Assembly: GCA_030529445.1 (NCBI GenBank)
Contig: JAUMWW010000009.1
Coordinates: 33,615 to 97,614 of the forward strand
Origin: Johnsonella sp.
GTDB lineage: Bacteria > Bacillota > Clostridia > Lachnospirales > Lachnospiraceae
Length of the DNA stretch: 64,000 bases
Direction: 5' to 3'
In this document: piece by piece, positions 36,925 to 44,526 of the stretch
How the letters are laid out: every line of letters begins with the position of its first letter
Position numbering within the stretch: the first letter of the stretch is position 1
The notes under the pieces: model-generated
What the model saw: only the letters and a program-made list of their open reading frames with translations
Database searches by the model: none
What the model was told of the DNA's origin: nothing
Program-made: the position numbers and the translations under genes

Positions 36925-36978
36925 AATTCAAAAAAAGAAAAACCCCGAAAGCCGTTTCAATTCATACTTTCTTTCGGC
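36925..36978 (-). terminator. Hairpin with T-rich tail upstream of mazG
   Basis: CCGAAAG (36945-36951 region) pairs with CTTTCGG near 36972-36978, and on the minus strand a long T-rich run follows. No minus-strand gene ends here, so it may block antisense transcription from the plus-strand methyltransferase region or act as a leader attenuator for mazG. Confidence 0.4.
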
Positions 36979-37043
36979 AAAAGAACATGATACAATAATA
37001 AAGTTAGTATGACCAAACATAATAATGACGGAAAGGGAAAGCT

Positions 37044-37841
37044 ATGAAGATAAAATTAGAAGGTGTTATGAAAACGCTGCTCATCACTCTTGATATCAGA
37101 GCCAAGGATTATAAAGCCGAAACCTCGGTTTTAAAGGATAAGAAATCCGCCGAGATCGTAGAGCAGATAGACTATGATTTTTCCTCTCTCGAAAATGACG
37201 ACAAAAACTATATCGGCATACTTGCCAGAGCAAAAATCATGGACAGAGAAGTTCTGAAATTTATGCAAAAATATCCGGACTGCCATATCGTATCCCTCGG
37301 CTCCGGACTGGATACGCGATTCCACAGAGTGGATAACGGCAAAATACATTGGTATGATGTGGATTTTCCCGAGGTTATCGAGCTTCGCAAAAAATTTTTC
37401 GAAGAAAATGACAGAGTGAAACTGATCTCGAAATCCGTATCGGATCCTTCCTGGGCGGAAGAAATCCAAAACGGGGACAAGAAACTCCTCATCATATCCG
37501 AGGGAATGATTATGTATCTCGCTCCCGAAGAGGTCAAAAAATTCCTGCATATTTTAACGGATCATTTCGACAGCTTTGAGCTTCACCTTGATTGCGTTCC
37601 CAATAACGCCGTAAATAGAGCGCGCCGCAATAAGGCAGTCAAAAAAACGAAATCCGAATATCTTTTCGGTTCTTCAAAGGGAAAGGAAATCCTCGCCCTC
37701 AATCCGAAGCTCAAACAAATCGGCAATATCAATTTCACCGATGAATTTAAAAATCTTCTCAAAGGCTTCCAAAAAATATTCATCCCTCTGATCTATCTTT
37801 TTAATGACAGATTGCTTATGTTTACTTATAAAGCAGAGTAG
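37044..37841 (+). CDS. Class I SAM-dependent methyltransferase, leucine carboxyl methyltransferase (LCM/PPM) family
   Basis: The 265-residue protein matches the family whose bacterial members methylate small-molecule or polyketide carboxyl groups. The SAM site is LGSGLDTRFHRVDNG (about residues 91-105), followed by HWYDVDFPEVIELRK and the ISEGMIMYL segment. A GAAAGGG ribosome site precedes the ATG. It is 15 bases upstream of a small membrane protein gene, so the two form a pair. The substrate is unknown. Confidence 0.83.
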   Translation: MKIKLEGVMKTLLITLDIRAKDYKAETSVLKDKKSAEIVEQIDYDFSSLENDDKNYIGILARAKIMDREVLKFMQKYPDCHIVSLGSGLDTRFHRVDNGKIHWYDVDFPEVIELRKKFFEENDRVKLISKSVSDPSWAEEIQNGDKKLLIISEGMIMYLAPEEVKKFLHILTDHFDSFELHLDCVPNNAVNRARRNKAVKKTKSEYLFGSSKGKEILALNPKLKQIGNINFTDEFKNLLKGFQKIFIPLIYLFNDRLLMFTYKAE

Positions 37842-37856
37842 AAAAGGAGAAGACGC

Positions 37857-38048
37857 ATGAAAGAAATGTATATTTTTTTGAAAATCGCCATTATTATTAT
37901 ACTTGTTTATTTATTTTTTAATCCCGATATATTTGCGATAAAAGGCTATGCTTTGGCAATTGACGGACTGGTGGTTTGCAGAGGTGCAAGCCTTATATTG
38001 GCGTTCAATATGGTTTCAGGTTTATTGGACAGATTCGATAAAAAATAA
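37857..38048 (+). CDS. Small membrane protein of unknown function
   Basis: The 63-residue protein has two hydrophobic stretches (about residues 7-27 and 33-55) and a charged tail. It resembles no family I know. AAGGAGA lies 7 bases before the ATG, and it follows the methyltransferase by 15 bases on the same strand, which supports a real gene in a two-gene unit. Confidence 0.6.
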   Translation: MKEMYIFLKIAIIIILVYLFFNPDIFAIKGYALAIDGLVVCRGASLILAFNMVSGLLDRFDKK

Positions 38049-38125
38049 AAGCCGTATGAGAGTGATCTGATAGATAGAAGCGCATAAAAGTTATTACCAA
38101 GCGATGGAAATACATAAAAACGCAT

Positions 38126-38169
38126 AAAAAATCCCACAAATCCAAGTTTTTCCTTGAATCTGTGGGATT
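38126..38169 (-). terminator. Terminator of the rplM-rpsI operon
   Basis: AATCCCACA pairs with TGTGGGATT (38161-38169), enclosing CCAAG/CTTGG. On the minus strand a T run follows (A run at 38126-38130). It lies about 17 bases after the rpsI stop. Confidence 0.9.
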
Positions 38170-38185
38170 GATTTTTGTTCTTGAA

Positions 38186-38578
38186 TTATCGCTTGCTGAA
38201 CTGGGGCGCTCTACGAGCAGATTTAAGACCGTATTTCTTACGCTCTTTCATTCTCGGATCTCTGGTCAGATATCCTGCCTTCTTCAGCACGGGGCGATAT
38301 TCTGCATCTACATGAAGCAATGCTCTTGCAATTCCGTGTCTGATCGCACCTGCCTGACCGGTAAAGCCGCCCCCGCGTACATTTACCAATACGTCAAACT
38401 TGCCCAGGGTATCCGTTGCCACCAGGGGCTGGCGAACCACTACCTTCAAGGTCTCAAGACCGAGGTAATTGTCAATATCTCTTTTATTGATTGTAATCTT
38501 TCCCGTTCCCGGATAAAGATATACTCTAGCTATCGATTTTTTTCTTCTTCCTGTTCCGTAAAATTTATCATTAGCCAT
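38186..38578 (-). CDS. rpsI: 30S ribosomal protein S9
   Basis: The 130-residue protein has the family N-terminal [13 protein letters not shown] and the basic C terminus [13 protein letters not shown] that reaches the ribosomal P site. It follows rplM by 14 bases, the usual pairing. Confidence 0.98.
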   Translation of the reverse strand: MANDKFYGTGRRKKSIARVYLYPGTGKITINKRDIDNYLGLETLKVVVRQPLVATDTLGKFDVLVNVRGGGFTGQAGAIRHGIARALLHVDAEYRPVLKKAGYLTRDPRMKERKKYGLKSARRAPQFSKR

Positions 38579-38592
38579 TGCTCTACTCTCCT

Positions 38593-39027
38593 TTAAGCCT
38601 TAATTTCCATAACTTCCGGTTTCTGAGCCGCATGCTTGTGATCTGCACCCGCATATACATGAAGCTTTGTATACATCTGTCTGCCGAGGGGACCCTTGGG
38701 AAGCATTCCCTTTACTGCCAGTTCCACAACCTTCTCCGGCTTCTTTGCAAGCATTTCCTTCAATGTTGTTTCCTTTAATCCGCCAACATATTCCGAATGA
38801 CTGTAATAAATCTTCTGGTCAAGCTTCTTTCCCGACACCTTAATCTTATCCGCATTGATTACTACGACATAATCTCCGCAATCCACATGGGGAGTGAACT
38901 CCGCCTTGTTTTTACCTCTCAATACACTCGCAATCTGCGTTGCGAGACGACCCAATGTACATCCGCTTGCATCGACAAGATACCATTTTCTGTCAATTTT
39001 ATCCGGATTAGCCATAAAAGTATTCAT
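38593..39027 (-). CDS. rplM: 50S ribosomal protein L13
   Basis: The 144-residue protein contains the family core [26 protein letters not shown] and [15 protein letters not shown] chose the ATG at 39027, following GGAGG by 6 bases; an ATG three bases earlier is too close, and one 24 bases earlier is unsupported. It is transcribed with rpsI from a perfect promoter and has a structured leader. Confidence 0.97.
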   Translation of the reverse strand: MNTFMANPDKIDRKWYLVDASGCTLGRLATQIASVLRGKNKAEFTPHVDCGDYVVVINADKIKVSGKKLDQKIYYSHSEYVGGLKETTLKEMLAKKPEKVVELAVKGMLPKGPLGRQMYTKLHVYAGADHKHAAQKPEVMEIKA

Positions 39028-39126
39028 CATTGACCTCCATTTAATTATCAACTTACTCTATCAATTTCATTATATGGATGAATGCTTTCCGGGGCATTGG
39101 AAGAAGCATCAACCTCTAACGCACAG
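39028..39126 (-). promoter_or_regulatory. Probable ribosomal L13 leader
   Basis: About 98 bases lie between the predicted transcription start and the rplM start. They contain a hairpin in which ATGCTT pairs with AAGCAT, with TCC/GGA above a CCCC-containing loop (minus-strand equivalent of about 39073-39105). An L13 leader of this kind occurs upstream of rplM in many Firmicutes and lets the protein repress its own translation. I recognise position and shape, not an exact match. Confidence 0.5.
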
Positions 39127-39132
39127 TGATTA

Positions 39133-39161
39133 ATTATATCCCTTATTTTTATTTATGTCAA
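39133..39161 (-). promoter_or_regulatory. Perfect consensus promoter of rplM-rpsI
   Basis: On the minus strand TTGACA (39161-39156), 17-base spacer, TATAAT (39138-39133). It fits the high expression expected of ribosomal protein genes. Confidence 0.88.
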
Positions 39162-39187
39162 TAGCGCGAAGTGCTTTCGGCAAATCA

Positions 39188-39925
39188 TTAAAGATATTCT
39201 ATCTCAACGAGGGTCAAGCCTCTTGCCGGAAGAGTCTGACCCGCTCTTTTCCTGTCCTTTGCGGCAAAAATCTCCCTGATATGGGAGGGCGGATAGACCC
39301 CAAGCCCGACCTTCAGCAGGGTTCCCGCTATAATGCGTATCATATTGTATAAAAATCCGTCTCCGCTGATCACGATCGTGATCATATCCTCATCCTGCAG
39401 GATCTCTATCGCATGAATCGTCCTCACCGTCGAGCTCGCCTGCGTTTTCTGAGAACAGAAGCTTTCAAAATCATGCGTTCCGATAAAATATCCCGTCGCC
39501 TCCCTCATTTTTTCTATATTTAATCTGAAATAGCAAAAATAAGCATAGAGTCTCTCGGTCGGAATATCGATTGAACGGTTTAAAATTCTGTAGGTATAGG
39601 TCTTTATGCAGTCGCATTTTCTCGGATGCCAGCCCGCCTCCACTTCCTCGGATTCCTGTATTCTGATATCCTCCGGCAGCCTCTGGTTAATCGCAAACGC
39701 AAACTTTCCCGCATCCATTTTCATCTTCGTATCAAAAACAGCCACATTGCCGTATGCATGAACACCGGAATCCGTCCGGCTCGCCCCGATTACTTCGATC
39801 TCCTCTTGGCAGAGCTCCGAAATCGCCCGGTTGAGCACCTCTTCTATCGTGATTCCGTTCGGCTGTTTCTGCCAGCCGCAGTAATTCGTGCCGTCATATG
39901 AAACAATCAGCTTGATTCTTCTCAT
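39188..39925 (-). CDS. truA: tRNA pseudouridine synthase A
   Basis: This enzyme makes pseudouridine at positions 38-40 of tRNA anticodon arms. The 245-residue protein has the YDGTNYCGWQ start motif and the catalytic aspartate Asp52 in SRTDSGVHA. It follows ecfT by 24 bases, the order often seen in Firmicutes: ecfA1-ecfA2-ecfT-truA. Confidence 0.96.
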   Translation of the reverse strand: MRRIKLIVSYDGTNYCGWQKQPNGITIEEVLNRAISELCQEEIEVIGASRTDSGVHAYGNVAVFDTKMKMDAGKFAFAINQRLPEDIRIQESEEVEAGWHPRKCDCIKTYTYRILNRSIDIPTERLYAYFCYFRLNIEKMREATGYFIGTHDFESFCSQKTQASSTVRTIHAIEILQDEDMITIVISGDGFLYNMIRIIAGTLLKVGLGVYPPSHIREIFAAKDRKRAGQTLPARGLTLVEIEYL

Positions 39926-39949
39926 TTGCCTCCTCCCGAATGCGCCTTC

Positions 39950-40750
39950 CTAAAGCAGAGCCGCAACTGCAGCGGCAGCGGCGATATATAAAAAGAGGAT
40001 CAGATATGCCGCCCTGTCCGCCCCTCGGTAGCGCAGCGGCTTCATCTTTGTTCTCCCCTCGCCCCCGTGATAACATCTTGCCTCCATCGCCATCGAAAGA
40101 TCGATCGCCCTTCTGAATGCGGAGATAAAAAGAGGAACCAGAAGCGGCACCATGGATTTTGCCTTCTGTATCAGGTTTCCGCTCTCAAAATCCGCCCCTC
40201 TTGCCATCTGCGCCTTCATAATTTTATCCGTTTCTTCAATCAGAATCGGAATAAAGCGAAGAGCAATCGACATCATCATTGCAATCTCATGCACGGGAAC
40301 CTTAAAGAGCTTCAAAAATCCGAGACTGCGCTCCAGCCCTTCCGTCAATGCATTCGGCGTTGTCGTCAGCGTCATGATCGAAGAGCCGAGCACCAGATAA
40401 ATCAGGCGCAAGCCCATGAATGCCGCAAGCCGCAGTCCTTCCAGAGTCAGCCTAAAGATCCAGAAGCGAAAAATCTCCTTACCCGGCGTAAAAAACATAT
40501 TAAAGCTCACGCTGATTAAAAGCAGCATGATCACGGATTTCAGCCCCCGCATAATAAACTTCATCGGAACCTTGGAAATATGAATGAGCGCTCCCAAAAA
40601 GAGGGTGGAGAGCAGGTAACCGTACCATGAATTACAAATAAAAAGCGAAATGATAAATACCATCGTTCCGAAAAGCTTGGTTCTCGGATCCAGCCGGTGA
40701 ATCGGTGAATCTACGGGATAATACTGTCCCAGGGTTATATCTCTTATCAT
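39950..40750 (-). CDS. ecfT: Energy-coupling factor transporter transmembrane protein EcfT
   Basis: EcfT is the shared membrane scaffold that couples the two EcfA ATPases to interchangeable vitamin- or metal-binding S proteins. The 266-residue protein has five or so membrane helices and the coupling Ala-Arg-Gly motif (KAQMARGADF), plus RAIDLSMAMEARCY near the C terminus. Its start overlaps ecfA2 in ATGA. No S component gene is adjacent, so this is a group II module shared by several S proteins. Confidence 0.94.
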   Translation of the reverse strand: MIRDITLGQYYPVDSPIHRLDPRTKLFGTMVFIISLFICNSWYGYLLSTLFLGALIHISKVPMKFIMRGLKSVIMLLLISVSFNMFFTPGKEIFRFWIFRLTLEGLRLAAFMGLRLIYLVLGSSIMTLTTTPNALTEGLERSLGFLKLFKVPVHEIAMMMSIALRFIPILIEETDKIMKAQMARGADFESGNLIQKAKSMVPLLVPLFISAFRRAIDLSMAMEARCYHGGEGRTKMKPLRYRGADRAAYLILFLYIAAAAAVAALL

Positions 40751-41604
40751 AAATCCTGCCTCTTCTGATGATAAAGATCCAATACCGCCTTTTTCGCCTC
40801 CTCTACGGTGGTAATGCCTTCGTCTATCTCGATTCCTTCCTGCCTTAATCTTTGTACGATATAAGTAATCTGAGGAGCGCTCAGCCCGATTTCCTCCAGC
40901 TTGCGATAATGCTTGAAGACCTCCTTGGGCACATCGTCAAATATCTTCTCCCCCTTGTTTAAGACAATGATCCTGTCCACATATTTTGCGATATCCTCCA
41001 TGCTGTGAGAAACCAAAACGATGCTCAAGCCTTCCCTTTTTCTCAGCTCGCTGATCTTATCGAGAATCTCGTCTCTTCCTTTCGGATCCAGCCCGGCTGT
41101 GGGCTCATCCAGCACGAGCATCTCCGGCTTCATCGCCAGCACTCCCGCTATCGCCACTCTCCTTTTTTGACCGCCGGAAAGCTCGAAGGGAGATTTCTTA
41201 TAAAAGCTCTCATCCAGCCCTACCATTTCCAAGGCTTCTTTTGCTCTTTTTTTTGCCTCTTCCTCATTCAATCCCTGATTTTTCGGACCGAAGCATACAT
41301 CGGAGAGCACATCTACTTCAAAAAGCTGGTGCTCCGGATACTGAAAAACCAGTCCCACCTTTTGCCTCAGCATTTTCAGGCTATAGGATGGAGAATAAAT
41401 ATCCTCTCCCTTATAATAGATCTTGCCGGAGCTCGCCTTCAAAAGCCCGTTCATATGCTGAATCAGCGTAGATTTTCCCGAGCCCGTATGCCCTATGATG
41501 CCGACAAATTCCCCGGGCTTGATCTCAAAGCTGATATTCTTCAGCGCATAATGCTCAAACGCCGTACCCTCTGCATAGATATAATTAATATTCTCCGCCC
41601 TCAT
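40747..41604 (-). CDS. ecfA2: Energy-coupling factor transporter ATPase EcfA2
   Basis: This ATPase of the ECF module has Walker A (GHTGSGKST), a Q-loop, the signature LSGGQKRRVAIAG and Walker B (MLVLDEPTAGLDP). At 285 residues it fits. I used the ATG at 41604 with AAAAGG about 7 bases upstream; an ATG 6 bases earlier lies too close to that site. It lies 12 bases after ecfA1. Confidence 0.93.
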   Translation of the reverse strand: MRAENINYIYAEGTAFEHYALKNISFEIKPGEFVGIIGHTGSGKSTLIQHMNGLLKASSGKIYYKGEDIYSPSYSLKMLRQKVGLVFQYPEHQLFEVDVLSDVCFGPKNQGLNEEEAKKRAKEALEMVGLDESFYKKSPFELSGGQKRRVAIAGVLAMKPEMLVLDEPTAGLDPKGRDEILDKISELRKREGLSIVLVSHSMEDIAKYVDRIIVLNKGEKIFDDVPKEVFKHYRKLEEIGLSAPQITYIVQRLRQEGIEIDEGITTVEEAKKAVLDLYHQKRQDL

Positions 41605-41616
41605 CGCCATTCCTTT

Positions 41617-42474
41617 TCAATTCCGTAAAAGCGGCAAAACCGCCTTCATCAATTCATCGATATCCAATATGCCCGCCGGAATATCCATTCCCGCCTCTCT
41701 GAGCTCATACGCCAGCTCCGTTACCTGCGGCACATCCAGTCTATGCTTTTTCAGCTCCTTTACCTCGGAAAAAATCTCCCTCGGCGTGCCGTCCATCACG
41801 ATGCTTCCCTCATCCATCACAAGCACCCTGTCGGCATAAATCACTTCTTCCATATAATGGGTGATCAAAAGCACGGTAATGCCCTCCTTGCGGTTCAGCT
41901 CCCGTATCGTCTCGATCACTTCTTTTCTCCCGTTCGGATCCAGCATTGCCGTCGGTTCGTCCATTACGATGCATTTCGGACGCATCGCCATAATTCCGGC
42001 GATCGCCACCCTCTGCTTTTGTCCGCCGGAAAGCTTATTGGGGGACTTCATCCTGTATGCCGCCATATCGACCGCTTCGAGGCTCTCTTCCACCCTTTTC
42101 CAAATTTCCTTCGTCTCTATTCCTATGTTTTCCGGTCCGAAAGCGACATCTTCTTCGACGATGTTTCCGATAATCTGGTTATCCGGATTTTGAAATACCA
42201 TTCCTACGGTCTTTCTTATATTCAGAAGACTCTCGCTGTCCGCGGTATTCATTCCCGAAACCCAGACCGTTCCCTCCGTAGGCAGAAGTATCGCATTGAT
42301 ATGTTTTGCAAATGTGGATTTTCCCGAGCCGTTATGCCCTAAAACGGCAATAAAATCCCCCTCTTTTATCTCCAAATCGATATTGTCGATCGCCCTGCTG
42401 ATCTCTTCGGACTGGCTTTCCCCGTCTCTGTTAATATATTCAAATACCAGCTTCGCCGCCTTGATAATGCCCAT
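41617..42474 (-). CDS. ecfA1: Energy-coupling factor transporter ATPase EcfA1
   Basis: The partner ATPase of EcfA2, with Walker A (GHNGSGKST), signature [13 protein letters not shown] and Walker B ([13 protein letters not shown]). GGGAG lies 6 bases before the ATG. It is the first gene of the ecf-truA unit, only 27 bases after a weak terminator behind a tRNA-Arg gene. Confidence 0.93.
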   Translation of the reverse strand: MGIIKAAKLVFEYINRDGESQSEEISRAIDNIDLEIKEGDFIAVLGHNGSGKSTFAKHINAILLPTEGTVWVSGMNTADSESLLNIRKTVGMVFQNPDNQIIGNIVEEDVAFGPENIGIETKEIWKRVEESLEAVDMAAYRMKSPNKLSGGQKQRVAIAGIMAMRPKCIVMDEPTAMLDPNGRKEVIETIRELNRKEGITVLLITHYMEEVIYADRVLVMDEGSIVMDGTPREIFSEVKELKKHRLDVPQVTELAYELREAGMDIPAGILDIDELMKAVLPLLRN

Positions 42475-42501
42475 ATTTGCTCCCGCTCTTTTTCCGATAC
42501 A

Positions 42502-42535
42502 ATAAAACCCTCAATACCTTTTGGGTTTGAGGGTT
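42502..42535 (-). terminator. Weak terminator-like hairpin between tRNA-Arg and ecfA1
   Basis: AACCCTCAA (42506-42514) pairs with TTTGAGGGTT (42526-42535), with a short T-rich tail on the minus strand. The tail is broken (TTTTATTG), so read-through to ecfA1 is plausible. Confidence 0.65.
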
Positions 42536-42539
42536 ATGA

Positions 42540-42613
42540 CGTGCGTGAGAAGATTCGAACTCCCGACACCTTGGTCCGTAGCCAAGTGCTCTATCCAGCT
42601 GAGCTACACACAC
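42540..42613 (-). tRNA. tRNA-Arg (anticodon ACG)
   Basis: The 74-base gene folds into a cloverleaf: acceptor GTGTGTG pairs with CACGCAC with one G-T, the D arm has TAGCTCAGCTGGATAGAGCA, the anticodon stem CTTGG/CCAAG encloses CTACGGA with anticodon ACG, and the T arm contains GTTCGAATC. The CCA end is not encoded. It reads CGN arginine codons after A34 to inosine editing. Confidence 0.95.
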
Positions 42614-42628
42614 ATACTGCAATTTCAT

Positions 42629-42657
42629 ATCTTATATGGAATACCCACGTTTGTCAA
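42629..42657 (-). promoter_or_regulatory. Promoter of tRNA-Arg (and probably the ecf operon)
   Basis: On the minus strand TTGACA (42657-42652), 17-base spacer, TAAGAT (42634-42629). It is about 10 bases upstream of the tRNA. No other promoter is visible between the tRNA and ecfA1, so it may also serve the ecf genes by read-through. Confidence 0.75.
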
Positions 42658-42681
42658 TAGCATTTTATAAATTCTATCCTT

Positions 42682-43068
42682 CTAAAGCCTGCAAAGCACG
42701 TTTTGCAGCATGGAAATATCGATCGTTTTATAGTCGTTTTCTATTTTTTCCTCATAGCCGGGAATCCTCCTTCCCCGGTTCCATTTATAAAATGCATCGA
42801 GGGCATTTTCGATGAGCGCAAGCTCCTCCGGATTCATTCTCCCTCCGTTTTCATATAAAAGCACGGAGCGAAACGGCGTCTGATTCGGCTTTAAGCTCGA
42901 TGCCTGCGGGTGGGTCAGGAGCTCATACCCCCTGTGAATCAGATCTCTGGTTTTTAAGAGCACCTCTTCGTAGGAAGCCAGAAGAATGCTCTCTTTCATC
43001 CCTTTTGCCAGCTCTTTTACCGCCCTGTCATTATTGGTGACCAATATGCATTTCTCTATATCATACAT
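42682..43068 (-). CDS. grdX: GrdX family protein of glycine/sarcosine/betaine reductase loci
   Basis: The 128-residue protein carries the conserved GrdX stretch ending in RDLIHRGYELLTHPQ and KPNQTPFRSVLLYE. GrdX occurs in grd gene clusters, but its function is not known. A good ribosome site (GGAGGG) precedes the ATG. It follows grdB by 92 bases but is separated from it by a strong terminator, so it may be expressed at a lower level. Confidence 0.85.
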   Translation of the reverse strand: MYDIEKCILVTNNDRAVKELAKGMKESILLASYEEVLLKTRDLIHRGYELLTHPQASSLKPNQTPFRSVLLYENGGRMNPEELALIENALDAFYKWNRGRRIPGYEEKIENDYKTIDISMLQNVLCRL

Positions 43069-43093
43069 TCCCTTCCCTCCGCAGTATTTTTTG

Positions 43094-43139
43094 AAAAAGA
43101 GGGCATCCTTTTTTTCTTTCCGATTTTTTGGATGCCCTC
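43094..43139 (-). terminator. Strong hairpin terminator after grdB
   Basis: GAGGGCATCC (43099-43108) pairs perfectly with GGATGCCCTC (43130-43139). On the minus strand the stem is followed by TCTTTTTC. It lies directly after the grdB stop and before grdX. Confidence 0.88.
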
Positions 43140-43160
43140 ATACCGCTTTCTTTCGATATC

Positions 43161-44471
43161 TTACTTCTCAAATACCGTCTGACCCTCTACCGGAGTCTGA
43201 AGCGCCCTGAGCGCTCTTTTTACCATGGAAAGCCTGATCTTATAGCTGTCCGCCTCGCTCTGAGCCGCATCGCCGATCGGATAGGGAATTCCCACTCCCG
43301 GGATGATGCGGTTTGCGCCTATCGTCAGCGAAATCGGAACCACGGTAGCCATATGCACTACGGGTATCTTATATTTTTCTATTTCCTTAACCATCGTTGC
43401 GCCGCAACGAGTACAGGTACCTCATGTGGATACGAGAATTACGCCGTCCACCTGCTCATCGATAAAACGCTTTCCGATTTCGTCACCGAATTTTGCGGCG
43501 GAAGCCGTCGCCGTTCCCGTTCCCGTCGTCGCACAGAAATAATTCACCAGTTCTTTGAACTCGCCGGCCTTCTCCAGCTCTCTGAGCGCATCCAAAGGAA
43601 CGACAAGATTGGGATTTTCCATTGCAAACTGTCTGTCATAGCCTCCGTGAATGGTTGTAAACTCCGAGGGATCCAGCCTGTCTTTTCCCGTGATATCGTA
43701 TTTTCCCCATTTTGTCGCATTGGAAGATTCTATTCTGTCCGGATTGCCCTGGGGAACGATTCCTCCCGAAGTAACCACGGCGATCTTTGCGTTTTTAATA
43801 TCTTTAATCGGATCGGCGGGAGCTACCTTGTCAAATTTCGGCATGGGCAGATCCGTTTCGAAGGGCTCTCCCTTTAATTTTTTCAGGAGCATATCCAATG
43901 CTCTTTCGGAACCTCTCTTCTCGGCAAAATAATTGACACGGATTCCTCTCTCGATATATCCCTCTTCCTTAGGACCGAGAATCTCTTCCTTCCTCGCAAG
44001 CTTTGCGATCAGGCTGCAAAATACCGGCAGGACCTTGGGCATTCCCGCAGCGGAATTCGGAGTATCGACGATGATCAGATCCTTCTTGAACATATCGGCT
44101 CCGGGATTTTCTATATACATTCCGGTAAGCGAAGGAATTCCCAGCTTTTCCTCCACCGCCTTGCAGATCGTTCCGCAGGCAACTCCGTAACGGCCCGCAT
44201 TGAATGCAGGTCCCGCCACGAAAACATCCGGCTCATATTTTTTCACAAAATCGATAATGGTATTCGTAGCAAGCTCCAGATTTTCACCGAAATAATTATC
44301 TCCGCAGATTACCGTCGCAACAATTTCAAACTCATCTCCCAGCTTCGCCTTCAGACCGGTGCCCGGACCAAGAACAGCCTCTCGTACCTCGGGCTTATGA
44401 TCGGCTTTTTCCTCTCCGCCTATACCTGCAAAAAACTGGTTGATATAATGAACTACTTTATATTTAGCCAT
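43161..44471 (-). CDS. grdB: Glycine/sarcosine/betaine reductase component B subunit, selenoprotein with in-frame UGA
   Basis: This is the selenocysteine subunit of substrate-specific protein B, which activates glycine (or sarcosine or betaine) for reductive cleavage. The complete protein has 436 residues with selenocysteine at 350, in the motif Sec-Gly-Thr-Cys. The codon is TGA at 43424-43422, and the frame continues through 86 further family-like residues to 43161. A 6-bp hairpin with a GGC loop lies 12 bases downstream and fits a bacterial SECIS element. An ordinary reading would end at the TGA and lose the active site. AAGGAG precedes the ATG. Which of the three substrates is used (GrdB, GrdF or GrdH) cannot be told. 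Confidence 0.92.
43395..43409 (-). other. Bacterial SECIS hairpin directing selenocysteine insertion in grdB
   Basis: On the minus strand, CGTTGC (43409-43404) pairs with GCAACG (43400-43395) around a GGC loop (43403-43401). The loop begins 19 bases after the UGA, within the 16-37 range for bacterial SECIS, and begins with G as the consensus requires. It binds the SelB elongation factor in this class. Confidence 0.75.
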
Positions 44472-44526
44472 TTTCTATCTCCTTTATCTGTTCTCAAAAC
44501 CAATTGCTTTTCGCTATGTATATGAT

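Noticed and set aside
42440..42628. 62-codon frame on the minus strand across the tRNA
   Set aside because: It is the familiar spurious translation of a tRNA gene (VAQLDRALGYGP-like) and overlaps ecfA1's upstream region.
43161..43394. Separate 77-codon gene after grdB
   Set aside because: The sequence continues grdB past the selenocysteine UGA, with no ribosome site before this ATG.
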